Source: Paenibacillus cellulosilyticus | GTDB taxonomy: Bacteria > Bacillota > Bacilli > Paenibacillales > Paenibacillaceae | Assembly: GCF_003182255.1 (NCBI RefSeq) | Contig: NZ_QGTQ01000005.1 | Span: forward strand, 1 to 64,000 | Length of the DNA stretch: 64,000 nt | Reading direction: 5' to 3' | In this document: one piece after another, positions 17,119-25,768 of the stretch | How positions within the stretch are numbered: the first letter of the stretch is position 1 | How the letters are laid out: each line of letters starts with the position of its first letter | Made by a program: the position numbers and the translations under genes | Notes under the pieces: generated by a model | Seen by the model: only the letters and a program-made list of their open reading frames with translations | Told to the model about the DNA's origin: nothing | The model's database searches: none

Positions 17119-18123
17119 ATGGCGGCATTGCAAAGGTGGGCGCCAACGGTGCTCAAAACGATTCTCGTGGTGGTAACGGTGTTTTTCGTCGTAAGAAGCG
17201 TTCCGTTAAGGGCGTCGGACATTCCGGCGTTCCTGATGCGGGCGGATTACCGATTCTACGCGTCCATGCTCCTATTCGCTGTGTTTCTGATGCTGCAGGC
17301 GAGCATATGGGTGTTAATCGTGAACGCGGCGATGACGGAGGGAGAGCGAGAAGGCATTCGGGAGGGTCGGAAGCTAGGGCTGCTGACTGGACTTCGCATC
17401 TTCATCGACTCGCAATTCGCCAAGTACATTCCCGGCGGTTTCTGGAATTATGCGGGCCGCGTTGTACTCGCGACACGGGCAGGCGTTCCGCTGCAAGCGC
17501 AGCTTGCATCCATCGTCTACGAGAATGTTTTGTTGGTGTCCGCCGCGTTAATGTACGCGCTTCTTTTCGCTTTAAGCTTGGGCGGCAGTCCGCTGCCGCT
17601 CGTATCGACCGCGCTTGTCATTATCGCTTTGGCGTATTTACTGTACGATCGCATTACGACTTGGATCCGGCAGCTATTCGTTCGTGCGTCCCGTTGGAAG
17701 CTCCTTGGGAGGCTGCTCGCCAAGGGGCGAGAATCTCATGAATCGGCAGCCGTCGGCGGTTCGGCGGTTATGCCGCGGAATCCATTTTTCGGGTATTTGG
17801 TCTGTTTTCTCGGCAGCCATTTCATAATGGGGATCGCCTTCTGGATGCTGACCGACAGCTTTGGCGAAGGGCATATCGGTTTATTGTACGCGGCAGGGAC
17901 GTTTGCAACCTCTTGGCTGCTCGGGCTGTTCAGTCCGCTTCCAGGGGGGCTTGGTGTAAGGGAAGGTTTTCTCGTTTATTTCTTATCCCTAAAGCTGGGA
18001 ACGGATGCGGCCTTACATATTTCCGTTATCGCGCGACTGTGGAACATCATGGCGGAATTGACATTCTGGCTGCTCATTAAAGCGGTAAGCCATCTACCGA
18101 AAAGGGTGAAAATGTATGAGTAG
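17119..18123 (+). CDS. Lysylphosphatidylglycerol synthase TM-region / UPF0104 flippase-like membrane protein
   Basis: 334 aa from ATG 17119 (MAALQRWAP); upstream in-frame sequence lacks protein character. About eight membrane helices. Motifs QFAKYIPGGFWNYAGRVVLA and GLFSPLPGGLGVREG are the UPF0104 / MprF flippase-domain signature. Such proteins flip or aid transfer of lipid-linked molecules; there is no synthase domain here. The gene overlaps the following GT4 glycosyltransferase by eight bases, so the two likely act together on a glycolipid or polyprenyl-linked sugar. Confidence 0.85.
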   Translation: MAALQRWAPTVLKTILVVVTVFFVVRSVPLRASDIPAFLMRADYRFYASMLLFAVFLMLQASIWVLIVNAAMTEGEREGIREGRKLGLLTGLRIFIDSQFAKYIPGGFWNYAGRVVLATRAGVPLQAQLASIVYENVLLVSAALMYALLFALSLGGSPLPLVSTALVIIALAYLLYDRITTWIRQLFVRASRWKLLGRLLAKGRESHESAAVGGSAVMPRNPFFGYLVCFLGSHFIMGIAFWMLTDSFGEGHIGLLYAAGTFATSWLLGLFSPLPGGLGVREGFLVYFLSLKLGTDAALHISVIARLWNIMAELTFWLLIKAVSHLPKRVKMYE

Positions 18124-19312
18124 AAAAATCGTTCTCGTAACCGGTGTTTTCCCTCCCGGCATTGGCGGCATGCAGAACTATTACTACAACCTGTCCAAAT
18201 ACTCCAAGCACCATATGACGGTTCTCGCTTCCGAATATCCCGAGTGCGTCTCCTTCGATAAGGGCCAGCCATTCCGGATCGTGCGAGGATCGTTTATGCG
18301 AGGAGAAAGCGTAGACTTTACGAGTTGGGGACGGTTATTCCGCCATGTTCGAAGATTGCTTCGAAGCGAAGAGCCGGACGTCACTGTGTACGGTTATGTA
18401 CTGATTGGCTTTATCGGACTGCTGCTGAAAATATTCAGCGGGCGGCGTTATGTGATTTCCACGCATGGCATGGATATGCTTATGTTCCGCAAGTACATCG
18501 GATTGAATCAGATCGTGAAGCTGATTTTACGAAAGGCGGACGGTGTGCTGACGAACAGTGAATATACGAGAAAACGGGTCGAGGATTACGGGGTTGATCC
18601 GAGCCGCATCGGGCTTGTGAATCCTGGGGTAGAAGCGATCTTCGATCGACAGGAGAAAAACGCAGAGCTGCTGAAGCAGCATGATCTAGAAGGCAAGCAC
18701 GTCATTCTAACGGTCGGCCGACTCGTCAGGCGTAAAGGACATGACCGGGTGATTGAGTCCATGCCTGCCATCCTGCAGCAAATCCCTAACGCTATTTATG
18801 TCATCGTTGGTGACGGTCCAGAACGCGGACGCCTTGAGCAGCTGGCGAAGACGACAGGTGTGTCAGAAGCGGTTCGGTTTGTCGGTAATGTCTCCGGCAG
18901 TGAACGGCTGAACGACTATTACAATCTGGCTGATCAATTCATTATGGCCTGCCGCGAGCTGGAGGAAGGCGACGTAGAGGGATTTGGCATCGTTTATCTG
19001 GAGGCTGCTTCGGCAGGCGTACCGGTTATTGCGGGCAAATCCGGCGGCGCATCGGAAGCAGTGCTGGATGGGACGACCGGACTTATCGTTACGCCGGAAT
19101 CTCATGCGGAAATAACAGCCGCTGTCGTCCGGCTTGCGAGCGACACCGTGCTGCGGGAGAGCCTTGTGCTAGAAGGCTATAAGCGCGCTAAGACGCAGTT
19201 CCAGCACGAGAACCTGGCCGAAACGTTCGATCTCTATATCGGACGGCTCTGTGCACGTCCGCTGCCGGGTAAGAAGCGGGCCAAGAAGCCGGCGATTCAG
19301 AGAATGCGTTAG
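18116..19312 (+). CDS. GT4-family glycosyltransferase
   Basis: 398 aa, ATG 18116. GT-B fold: N-terminal acceptor half with GVFPPGIGGMQNYYYNLSKY, donor half with LTVGRLVRRKGHDRVIE, IVGDGPERGRLE and the E-x7-E-like segment FGIVYLEAASAGVPVIAGKSGG. It would transfer a nucleotide-activated sugar to a membrane lipid or polysaccharide on the cytoplasmic side. It overlaps the flippase-like gene, and the pair is closed by a terminator at 19341. Confidence 0.92.
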   Translation: MSRKIVLVTGVFPPGIGGMQNYYYNLSKYSKHHMTVLASEYPECVSFDKGQPFRIVRGSFMRGESVDFTSWGRLFRHVRRLLRSEEPDVTVYGYVLIGFIGLLLKIFSGRRYVISTHGMDMLMFRKYIGLNQIVKLILRKADGVLTNSEYTRKRVEDYGVDPSRIGLVNPGVEAIFDRQEKNAELLKQHDLEGKHVILTVGRLVRRKGHDRVIESMPAILQQIPNAIYVIVGDGPERGRLEQLAKTTGVSEAVRFVGNVSGSERLNDYYNLADQFIMACRELEEGDVEGFGIVYLEAASAGVPVIAGKSGGASEAVLDGTTGLIVTPESHAEITAAVVRLASDTVLRESLVLEGYKRAKTQFQHENLAETFDLYIGRLCARPLPGKKRAKKPAIQRMR

Positions 19313-19340
19313 TTTTGATTATGTTGAGATTCAAACAGAC

Positions 19341-19387
19341 AAGACCGTGCTCAGCCCTGTATGGGAGGAGCGCGGTCTTAGTTTTTT
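19341..19387 (+). terminator. Terminator of the flippase-glycosyltransferase operon
   Basis: AAGACCGTGCTC...GGAGCGCGGTCTT (19341-19379), then AGTTTTTT. Confidence 0.85.
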
Positions 19388-19400
19388 ACAATGGAAACTA

Positions 19401-19413
19401 CTATACAGTATAG
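19401..19413. promoter_or_regulatory. Candidate PadR operator
   Basis: CTATAC-A-GTATAG is a perfect 6+1+6 palindrome in the promoter region about 40 bases before the PadR start codon. Autoregulation by PadR is inferred. Confidence 0.45.
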
Positions 19414-19452
19414 AGTACTTTATGGTATACATATGTTGAGGGGAGGATTATA

Positions 19453-19803
19453 TTGGAAATTAATAAGGAAATGCTGAAAGGTTACATAGAAAACATCATA
19501 TTGAGCCAGATTCTGCATGAGGATCAATACGGCTATGAAATCTCCAAACGAATTCGAGACATTAGTGAACATACATTCGAAATAAAAGAGGGTACGCTGT
19601 ACGTCGTTTTAAAAAGGCTCGAAGGAAGCCGAATGATAACCTCTTATTGGAACGAGGACGAGGCAAGCGGGGGCGGAAGGCGTAAGTATTACAAAATTAC
19701 GGAGGAAGGCAAGAACTACTTAGTAGAGGGAAAGAAGCAGTGGGACTTTTTTAAAAATATAATCGACACTTTCTATAGGGGGGTTGAAAATGAAGCGAAT
19801 TGA
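19453..19803 (+). CDS. PadR-family transcription regulator
   Basis: 116 aa, TTG 19453 with GGGGAGGA upstream. Typical PadR winged HTH: KGYIENIILSQILHEDQYGYEISKRI, FEIKEGTLYVVLKRLE, then GGGRRKYYKITEEGK. PadR proteins usually repress the genes that follow. It overlaps the next gene by 14 bases, and PadR plus HAAS/DUF1700-type membrane protein is a common Bacillota pair for envelope-stress or drug response. Confidence 0.93.
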   Translation: MEINKEMLKGYIENIILSQILHEDQYGYEISKRIRDISEHTFEIKEGTLYVVLKRLEGSRMITSYWNEDEASGGGRRKYYKITEEGKNYLVEGKKQWDFFKNIIDTFYRGVENEAN

Positions 19804-20610
19804 GGACTACATTGCGTCGCTCAGCAGACATGTCTCGCTTGAACGCAAGGAGAAGAAAGAGCTAGAGGACGAAATTAGAAGTCATTTAACTGATTCTGTC
19901 TGGGCCTTAAGGCAGGAAGGCTATTCTGACGAAGAGAGTATGACGATTGCTTTGAAGCGGTTCGGAGAAGAAGAGATCATTAATGCAGAGCTGCGGAAGA
20001 TGTATTTCAGAATGGATTCAAGAGGTGGATATTAATCGCTGCATGCATGTTCCTTGTCCTCTCTCTTGCATTCGTTATGTATAACCGATTCCTTGAGAAT
20101 CGTAATTCCTCGGACTTTGATAACATGCTGCATGACTATCATGGCCGAGTAGAAGGTAAGATCACGAATGGTGTCATACCGACGGCGGAGATTCAGTCCT
20201 TTTATAAGGAGCATAAGAGGATATTACGGTTTGTCTATGTGCCTAAGACGAAGGATTTAACGAATGAATACGTGTACCCCGAGGATACGGAGGCATCAGG
20301 GTTGGACATGCAGCCTTACATTTCGTTTCCGGGTCTCATGGATCTAACCGGTGCTCAACGAGAGGTTAGAATTGCATTGAACAGAGAGGCATTATTCTCA
20401 CCGTTGCCCCGCGTTTCTTTGGCAGCCGCAATGGTTAGTTTGTCAGTCTATTGGATCTTGTACGCATTGTGGAGCATCCTGAATGCTCATCGGATGGGTA
20501 GATTGAATGTACTGTGGGTCGTCCTGTTCTTTTCACTGAACATCGTAGCTTATCTTCTTTTCATCCTAATTGATAAAATAAGAATGGTTCGGCTAAAGGA
20601 AGTAATTTGA
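19790..20610 (+). pseudogene. HAAS/DUF1700-type membrane protein gene, split by a frameshift
   Basis: The first frame (ATG 19790, stop 20035) encodes an 81-residue HAAS-like domain (EKKELEDEIRSHLTDSV, SDEESMTIALKRFGEEEII). The second frame runs to 20610 with a first helix WILIAACMFLVLSLAFVMY that starts before any start codon in that frame, then about 100 extracellular residues and two or three more helices. In intact relatives the HAAS domain runs straight into such a helix. Joining frames near 20011-20028 (…FRM then KRWILIAA…) restores this layout, so a one-base change has split one gene. A sequencing error or a natural mutation fits equally. ATG 20047 could still restart the second part. 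Confidence 0.75.
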
Positions 20611-20677
20611 AACGTATTGAGAGATAGCCGATATCATATTTCCAATTAAAATGCGGTCGTACACTGGAGGACTGACG

Positions 20678-21235
20678 ATGGTATTCGTAGCTTTACTTAG
20701 AGGCATTAACGTAGGCGGCAATAATAAAGTCGATATGAAGAAGCTGAAGCGTACGTTCGAAGGGATCGGCTTAACGGATGTCGTGACCTACATCAATACG
20801 GGTAATATCATATTCAGGGATGACACGCACTCCGCTCACGAGCTGAGTGAGAAGCTGGAGGAAGCGATAGCCGCAGACTTCGGCCTGAAGATTAAAGTCA
20901 TGGTCCGTACATTAGACGAAATCAAAGTGATTATGGACAAGCTGCCTGAGCATTGGACGAATGGTACGGATATGAAGAGTGACGTACTGTACCTATGGGA
21001 AGAGATTAATGACGAATCTGTCCTCGAGAAACTGATCATTAAGCCTGAGGTCGATCGCGTTATTTATGTTCACGGGGCCATTCTATGGTCGTACGACCGT
21101 GACAATGCAGGCAAGAGTGGCATGAACAAAATTATCGGTACGAAGGTCTACCAGCAGACGACGGTACGGAACGTCAATACGGCACGCAAGATATACGAGC
21201 TCATGCTGGTCGCTGAACAAAAGGAACTTAGCTAG
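20678..21235 (+). CDS. DUF1697 family protein
   Basis: 185 aa from ATG 20678, seven bases after GGAGG. The start MVFVALLRGINVGGNNKVDMKKL and later VTYINTGNIIF are the DUF1697 signature. These proteins are small, cytoplasmic and of unknown function; structures show a ferredoxin-like fold. Single gene ended by a strong hairpin. Confidence 0.9.
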   Translation: MVFVALLRGINVGGNNKVDMKKLKRTFEGIGLTDVVTYINTGNIIFRDDTHSAHELSEKLEEAIAADFGLKIKVMVRTLDEIKVIMDKLPEHWTNGTDMKSDVLYLWEEINDESVLEKLIIKPEVDRVIYVHGAILWSYDRDNAGKSGMNKIIGTKVYQQTTVRNVNTARKIYELMLVAEQKELS

Positions 21236-21275
21236 GGAAATATAAAAGCAAACCTGTGATCGGCACGCGTCGATA

Positions 21276-21329
21276 AACAAAACAAAAACTCTCCTTACAT
21301 AGCTTATATAGGGGAGTTTTTGTTTTGTT
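21276..21329. terminator. Bidirectional terminator
   Basis: AACAAAACAAAAACTC (21276-21291) pairs with GAGTTTTTGTTTTGTT (21314-21329), giving A- and T-rich flanks on both strands. It serves the DUF1697 gene and the converging minus-strand pair. Confidence 0.85.
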
Positions 21330-21340
21330 GTGTATATTAA

Positions 21341-21754
21341 CTATCCTTTTATTTGTTGAGGCTTTTGTTTAATCACATTTCCATTAACAGCGTCGAACTT
21401 TCTATCAATCCCTGCATATCTATTACTTCTACCAACACGTTTTACTAAGCCGTAACTTCGGAGTGTCTTAGAAATTTGAGGTGATGTGTAATTTATATTT
21501 CCTTCAACAAACTTGATCCCAAGTGTTTTGCTGATAGAATCTTTAACCTCAGCAAGTGGTTTATTTTGACGGTGGATCCCACTAAGTATTCGTGCATACC
21601 TTTGTGGTTCTACTTCTCGCTGGTGAATTCTTGTTACTACAGGGTAGTAGTCACTCATCAAACGATGTGCATCTTCCGCAGGAACATTGTAATTGTTGAT
21701 CAACTCATTTTCAACAGCTTTATCATACCGACGGAACATCTCTTCTTTTGACAT
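21341..21754 (-). CDS. Hypothetical protein, possible antitoxin partner of DUF3990
   Basis: 137 aa from ATG 21754 (MSKEEMFRRYDKA), which has a GGGAG ribosome site; a longer frame reaches 21811. The start lies inside the DUF3990 gene, a 32-base overlap, so translation is coupled. The N-terminal half is helical and charged. The C-terminal half (SPQISKTLRSYGLVKRVGRSNRYAGI) looks like a winged helix-turn-helix. I recognise no named family. Its place right behind an ADP-ribosyltransferase-like gene suggests an immunity or antitoxin role. Confidence 0.6.
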   Translation of the reverse strand: MSKEEMFRRYDKAVENELINNYNVPAEDAHRLMSDYYPVVTRIHQREVEPQRYARILSGIHRQNKPLAEVKDSISKTLGIKFVEGNINYTSPQISKTLRSYGLVKRVGRSNRYAGIDRKFDAVNGNVIKQKPQQIKG

Positions 21755-22433
21755 GACACTCCCACCCTTCCCAGTAATCTCTTGCGTCACTAACGGTAAT
21801 ATTGGTATCAAATTGATAGTAGCCGACGGGAACTAACATTGAATTTATGTCTTCATCGAAGAAGGCAATCTGATCGCCTAATTCAAGTCCTGATAAAAAC
21901 TTAGATCCGTCTTTAGTCCATACAATTGCATTTGCGAACCATTCCTGATCATGCACGTTGTCTACATTTCGTCCGTCCTCGCGAAATGCATGTATTACTA
22001 CCCCTGTATTGTTGTCGGCCATCGAACCACAAACGATTTGAGGGTGTCTTTCACACATACACTCTCCTACTGAACTATCAAACCTATGCCTCAGGATAAA
22101 GTTTGACCATGCTCGTGACTCGCCCCTAAAATCAAGTACTTCAATGACCTGTGGGACTAATTTTTCTGGTGCCAACTGATAAACAACGACGCAAGGGGCA
22201 ATATTAGAACCGTCTTCCTCAGCAGCGAGTAATTCGTCTTCATAAAAGCTTTTCGCCCATCTTGAAGCTTGGTAAAAATCGATCGTTGTATAAAGTCCAG
22301 AGCCAAAATCTTTGTTCTTCCCTGCAAATTTCAAATTAATGGGCTTTTCAATAAGCCCGTTGCAATACTTCATGATCGTCCCGTGAAAGACGTAATCCGG
22401 CGTATTGAATCTTACAGTAAGAGGGTTGCTCAT
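21723..22433 (-). CDS. DUF3990 (ADP-ribosyltransferase-like) protein, possible toxin
   Basis: 236 aa, ATG 22433 behind GGTGAGAGGG. YVFHGTI near 14-20 and KDFGSGLYTTIDFYQASRWAKSF near 40-65 match DUF3990, a family with the ART fold in which the His and the GxYxT-type strand build an NAD pocket. The second half contains IAFFDEDINSMLVPVGYYQF, typical of the extended forms. DUF3990 genes often sit with a small partner in toxin-antitoxin or phage-related loci. Here the partner overlaps the 3' end. Whether it modifies protein, tRNA or DNA is not known from sequence. Confidence 0.7.
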   Translation of the reverse strand: MSNPLTVRFNTPDYVFHGTIMKYCNGLIEKPINLKFAGKNKDFGSGLYTTIDFYQASRWAKSFYEDELLAAEEDGSNIAPCVVVYQLAPEKLVPQVIEVLDFRGESRAWSNFILRHRFDSSVGECMCERHPQIVCGSMADNNTGVVIHAFREDGRNVDNVHDQEWFANAIVWTKDGSKFLSGLELGDQIAFFDEDINSMLVPVGYYQFDTNITVSDARDYWEGWECHVKRRDVPSV

Positions 22434-22845
22434 TTCCCTCTCACCTCAATTTTATCACGTACCGAATATCCCAGCAATCGAGTGAAGTCTATAATATAAG
22501 TATTTCCCACTTGTTCATCCCCTACTCGGAACAGATGTCTTATTTCCAATTATTATCATTATAACTCCTCTCTGTGAGGAAGAGTATCCTTGGCTAGGAT
22601 ACGTGCTTGAGATGACGAGCTAACAATGATGCGGAAATAAAAAAACGCTCGGCAGCTTGTGGCTGCAGAGCGCCATTATTAATCTGTACCACTTGTAGAA
22701 AAACTTAAAGTGTCTAGAAATGTACGGTTAACGTCATCATCTTCAGCCAACTTCCAATTTACACAAATATCAAGCCCCTGTCATGATAGGGACCTCTTGC
22801 ATTGTACGTTCGAACGGCTCAGGGGAACCGGAATACTTATGTCCC
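22434..22845. other. Gene-free interval with one terminator
   Basis: This 412-base stretch separates the DUF3990 pair from the glucanase gene. It holds a small GTATCC/GGATAC hairpin (22584-22602) and the terminator at 22638. No frame looks coding. The DUF3990 promoter should lie at its left end. Confidence 0.5.
22638..22672 (-). terminator. Terminator of the secreted glucanase gene
   Basis: CGCTC and GCAGC pair with GCTGC and GAGCG across 22646-22672. On the minus strand the stem is followed by TTTTTTTATTT. It lies about 175 bases past the glucanase stop codon. Confidence 0.75.
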
Positions 22846-25431
22846 CTACGTCACGCCATGAACATAAGTGAACCATTGCGTATCCAGCGCGCCTTGCCCT
22901 GGATTATAGGTGAAGAAGTACTCGACGGTATCGCCGGCCTGCAAGTTGTTTAGCGGATACGTATAGTTGCCATCGCCAGTCGATGACATGGCGACGTTCA
23001 ATTGTGCACCGTTATTGACCTTATAGTGCAAATCGGCGAAAGTGGCTCCATTCACGTAGAACACCAGGTTGTTGCCGGTCTTCTTCAATCCACGTACCGC
23101 ATCACTGATCGTGACCGTAGTTGGCTGTTGTGTCACCACAGTAATGGTGGTGGCAGCGGAATAATTGCCGTCAGCCGTCGTTGCCGTTACGGTCGTTGTT
23201 CCTGGCGAGAGTCCTGTGACGAGACCACTCGCACTCACAGAAGCGACGCTGCTATTGGCGACGGACCAGCTCACTTGCTGGTTCGTTGCATTCGAAGGCG
23301 CGACAGTGGCACTTAACTGCACGCTGCTGCCTTGTTCAACTTGTGCGCTCGTCGGCTGAACCGTTACGCCCGTAACGGGCACACTCGTGCTCCCGCCACC
23401 GCCGCTGCCTTCTTGATACACGCGAACGTAGTCGACCTGCATCGTAGCTGGGATGTCCGATGGATCTGGTGACAGACCGCCGTCGAAGTGTCCGCCGACC
23501 GCCAAGTTCATAATGAGGTAGAAAGGCTGGTCGAACGGTGCGTTCGGATTGTTCGGCGCTGCAACGGAATACCATTGCTCACGGCTGACTTTGAGGAAGA
23601 ACTTGCCGTCCACATACCATTTCACATTATCTTCTTCCCAGACCACGGAATACACGTGGAAGTCGTTAGCGAAGGTTTGATCCTGCGGGAAGTGATATTC
23701 CCCAGAGATGTAGCGGTTAACCGGCCATTGGCCGCCAAAATGGACAGCGCCGCTGGTTGTACCCGGCAGACGGCCTTTTGCTTCCATAATGTCGATCTCA
23801 CCGGAAGCAGCCCATGCGCCATATACGGAATCTTCCGGCAGCATCCAGAGTGCCGGCCATAAGCCGTTGCCCGTCGGCAGCTTCGCACGAATATCGACAC
23901 GGCCGTATGTGATGGACATGTGGCCCTTCGTGTTGATTTTGCCAGAGGAGTATTGGGCATAGCGGGTTGGATCCTGCGGGAACGACTTCGGATCGTCGAT
24001 TGCTTTCAGGTTGAGCTTGCCGTCCTGCACGAATACGTTCTGCGTGCTGGTGGTATAGTACTCCAGTTCGTTGTTGCCCCAGCCCCAGCTGTTCGGATCA
24101 TCGGAGATATAGTAGCCTGTCTCGTAGTTCCACTTGTTCGTGTCCAGCGCCGTTCCGTTGAACTCATCCTGCCAATTCAGGCTGTAGCCATCTAGGGTAG
24201 GGTCGGTAGGTGTACCAATCGTAATGTCTCCTTGATCGGTAACGTCCGGCCGAGGTGCATCCGGGTTGCCGATGAAGGTGTAGGTGACAAAGTTGCTGCC
24301 GACACTTCCGCCCGTTTGCCCATTTAACGGATAGCCGATGCGAATTTGCATGTCGACTTGGATTGGCTGGAACCAGAGTCCGTAAATATAGTCAGCCCAG
24401 TAGCCCCACTGATTGGCATCGGACATGTTATTGTAGCCGTTGCCTGCATACGTGAAGCTGCTTAAGCTGGAATCGCTTAGTTCCACCCATTGTCCGCCGA
24501 CGTTAATCTGATACACGAATTTACCGAGCTCGGTTCCAATCGCCGGTGTGCCATCGATCTTAGGCAGTGGAATGCCAATGGAACCGTTCGTATCTGCTGT
24601 AAAAGTTGTCGTGCCATCGTAGGAAGTGAGCGTATACGAGTTACGTACCGGTTGGTTGAACGTAATCGTATAGATGACGTTGGCCAAGGAGGTCTTGGAT
24701 TCCAGCTTAACGTTAATCGACTCCGTCACTGTGAACCAATAACCGCCGCTGCCTTCGGTGAACTGACCGAAGTTGCTGTCGTAGATCCAGCCGCTGGCTG
24801 CATTATTGTCGATGTCGATCCATGTGCTGGAGGAGACCGGCTTGACGTACACTTTCAGATCGTCAGCGACAGCTGCATAAGGGATCGCGGAATCATTGTT
24901 GAAGGTAGGATAATTGATGCCTGCACCGCCGGTATATCCGGCTGTAATTTGCGTTCCCGCCGTTGGGGTCATAGAGGTGATGGTTGTTGTGTTAATGTTC
25001 TGGAACGCGAGCGTGTAGTCGAGCGTGACGCCGTTCGCTTTGGAATAGAGCTGGATTTCTGTCGTAGCGGACAGGGTGAACCAGTAGCCGTTCAAGCCGC
25101 CGTCGCTCCAATGCCCCCAGTTCTGGTTGTAGATAAAACCGCCGACGCTGTCGATATCGATCCAGCTGCCGCCCGATTTTACTTTCACGCCCACGTCATC
25201 GACGACGTCTGCCCAAGTCGCGGCACCTCCGTTAAACACGGGCATAACGAAGCCGTAGCTTGCTTGTCCGACCCCTGATTTCGAGATGACTGGACCATCA
25301 TTGGCTGAATAGTACGCCATTGAGGTGACGGTCGTGCCGGCTGCCTCGGCAACCTGAATGCCTGCATTCGGCAGTAAACCGGTGCTTAGGAATAACGTTA
25401 GGGAAAGCAGCAACCCCCATATTTTCTTCAT
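22846..25431 (-). CDS. Secreted multidomain GH16 beta-1,3-glucanase (laminarinase)
   Basis: 861 aa from ATG 25431, six bases after GGAGG; ATG 25437 abuts that site. A signal peptide (MKKIWGLLLSLTLFLSTGLL…) leads into three tandem repeats of about 105 residues that share W-I-D-I-D and GYWFT-type motifs. The GH16 domain (about 415-690) has WGWGNNELEYYT and the catalytic GEIDIMEAKG (E-x-D-x-x-E). Then come a Big_2 Ig-like domain (VTGVTVQPTSAQVEQG) and a C-terminal CBM56-like beta-glucan-binding domain (YVNGATFADLHYKVNNG to DTQWFTYVHG). It cuts laminarin or fungal beta-1,3-glucan outside the cell. A cre site lies in its leader. Confidence 0.93.
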   Translation of the reverse strand: MKKIWGLLLSLTLFLSTGLLPNAGIQVAEAAGTTVTSMAYYSANDGPVISKSGVGQASYGFVMPVFNGGAATWADVVDDVGVKVKSGGSWIDIDSVGGFIYNQNWGHWSDGGLNGYWFTLSATTEIQLYSKANGVTLDYTLAFQNINTTTITSMTPTAGTQITAGYTGGAGINYPTFNNDSAIPYAAVADDLKVYVKPVSSSTWIDIDNNAASGWIYDSNFGQFTEGSGGYWFTVTESINVKLESKTSLANVIYTITFNQPVRNSYTLTSYDGTTTFTADTNGSIGIPLPKIDGTPAIGTELGKFVYQINVGGQWVELSDSSLSSFTYAGNGYNNMSDANQWGYWADYIYGLWFQPIQVDMQIRIGYPLNGQTGGSVGSNFVTYTFIGNPDAPRPDVTDQGDITIGTPTDPTLDGYSLNWQDEFNGTALDTNKWNYETGYYISDDPNSWGWGNNELEYYTTSTQNVFVQDGKLNLKAIDDPKSFPQDPTRYAQYSSGKINTKGHMSITYGRVDIRAKLPTGNGLWPALWMLPEDSVYGAWAASGEIDIMEAKGRLPGTTSGAVHFGGQWPVNRYISGEYHFPQDQTFANDFHVYSVVWEEDNVKWYVDGKFFLKVSREQWYSVAAPNNPNAPFDQPFYLIMNLAVGGHFDGGLSPDPSDIPATMQVDYVRVYQEGSGGGGSTSVPVTGVTVQPTSAQVEQGSSVQLSATVAPSNATNQQVSWSVANSSVASVSASGLVTGLSPGTTTVTATTADGNYSAATTITVVTQQPTTVTISDAVRGLKKTGNNLVFYVNGATFADLHYKVNNGAQLNVAMSSTGDGNYTYPLNNLQAGDTVEYFFTYNPGQGALDTQWFTYVHGVT

Positions 25432-25462
25432 AATCATCCTCCGATCATCGTTATGAGATATT

Positions 25463-25476
25463 CGTAAGCGCTTACA
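25463..25476 (-). promoter_or_regulatory. CcpA cre site upstream of the glucanase
   Basis: TGTAAGCGCTTACG on the minus strand matches the cre consensus except for the last base. It is centred about 38 bases before the start codon, downstream of a TACAAT -10-like box. Glucose repression is expected. Confidence 0.7.
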
Positions 25477-25678
25477 AGATGGGCCCGCAATTTATTGTAT
25501 CGGAAGCCTCCGCGGGCCGAAAAGGCACTATATTTTTGGTTATACCCCAATTTTTTGTCTCATGCTCTGATAACAAGGCCCTATTTATTGATAGAAGTCA
25601 ATTTGCAGTACGGGAATTCATTTAAAAATTATGGAATAGCGGGAAGAAGGATAGCCGATTGTAGTTATAGAATTTGCT

Positions 25679-25768
25679 ATGTGCGGAACGTTTGTTTACT
25701 TCACCTATTTCTGGTTTATCGATGCAAAAAAGGATCCTGATAAAACGAAACAGAGGCGATTAAGTTGA
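25679..25768 (+). CDS. Small single-pass membrane ORF before the KAP gene (29 aa)
   Basis: From ATG 25679 the product is MCGTFVYFTYFWFIDAKKDP followed by nine more residues. The open frame extends upstream to 25655, giving PIVVIEFAMCGTF and a full-length membrane helix. An AAGAAGG site at 25644 would suit a rare ATT start at 25658. The stop TGA (25766-25768) overlaps the TTG start of the KAP gene, as in coupled genes. No family is recognised; it may also be a gene remnant. Confidence 0.35.
   Translation: MCGTFVYFTYFWFIDAKKDPDKTKQRRLS

Noticed and set aside
24490..25278. Long plus-strand ORF (262 aa) inside the secreted glucanase
   Set aside because: Antisense shadow of a gene with clear GH16, Ig-like and signal-peptide features; its own product has no recognisable domain or ribosome site.
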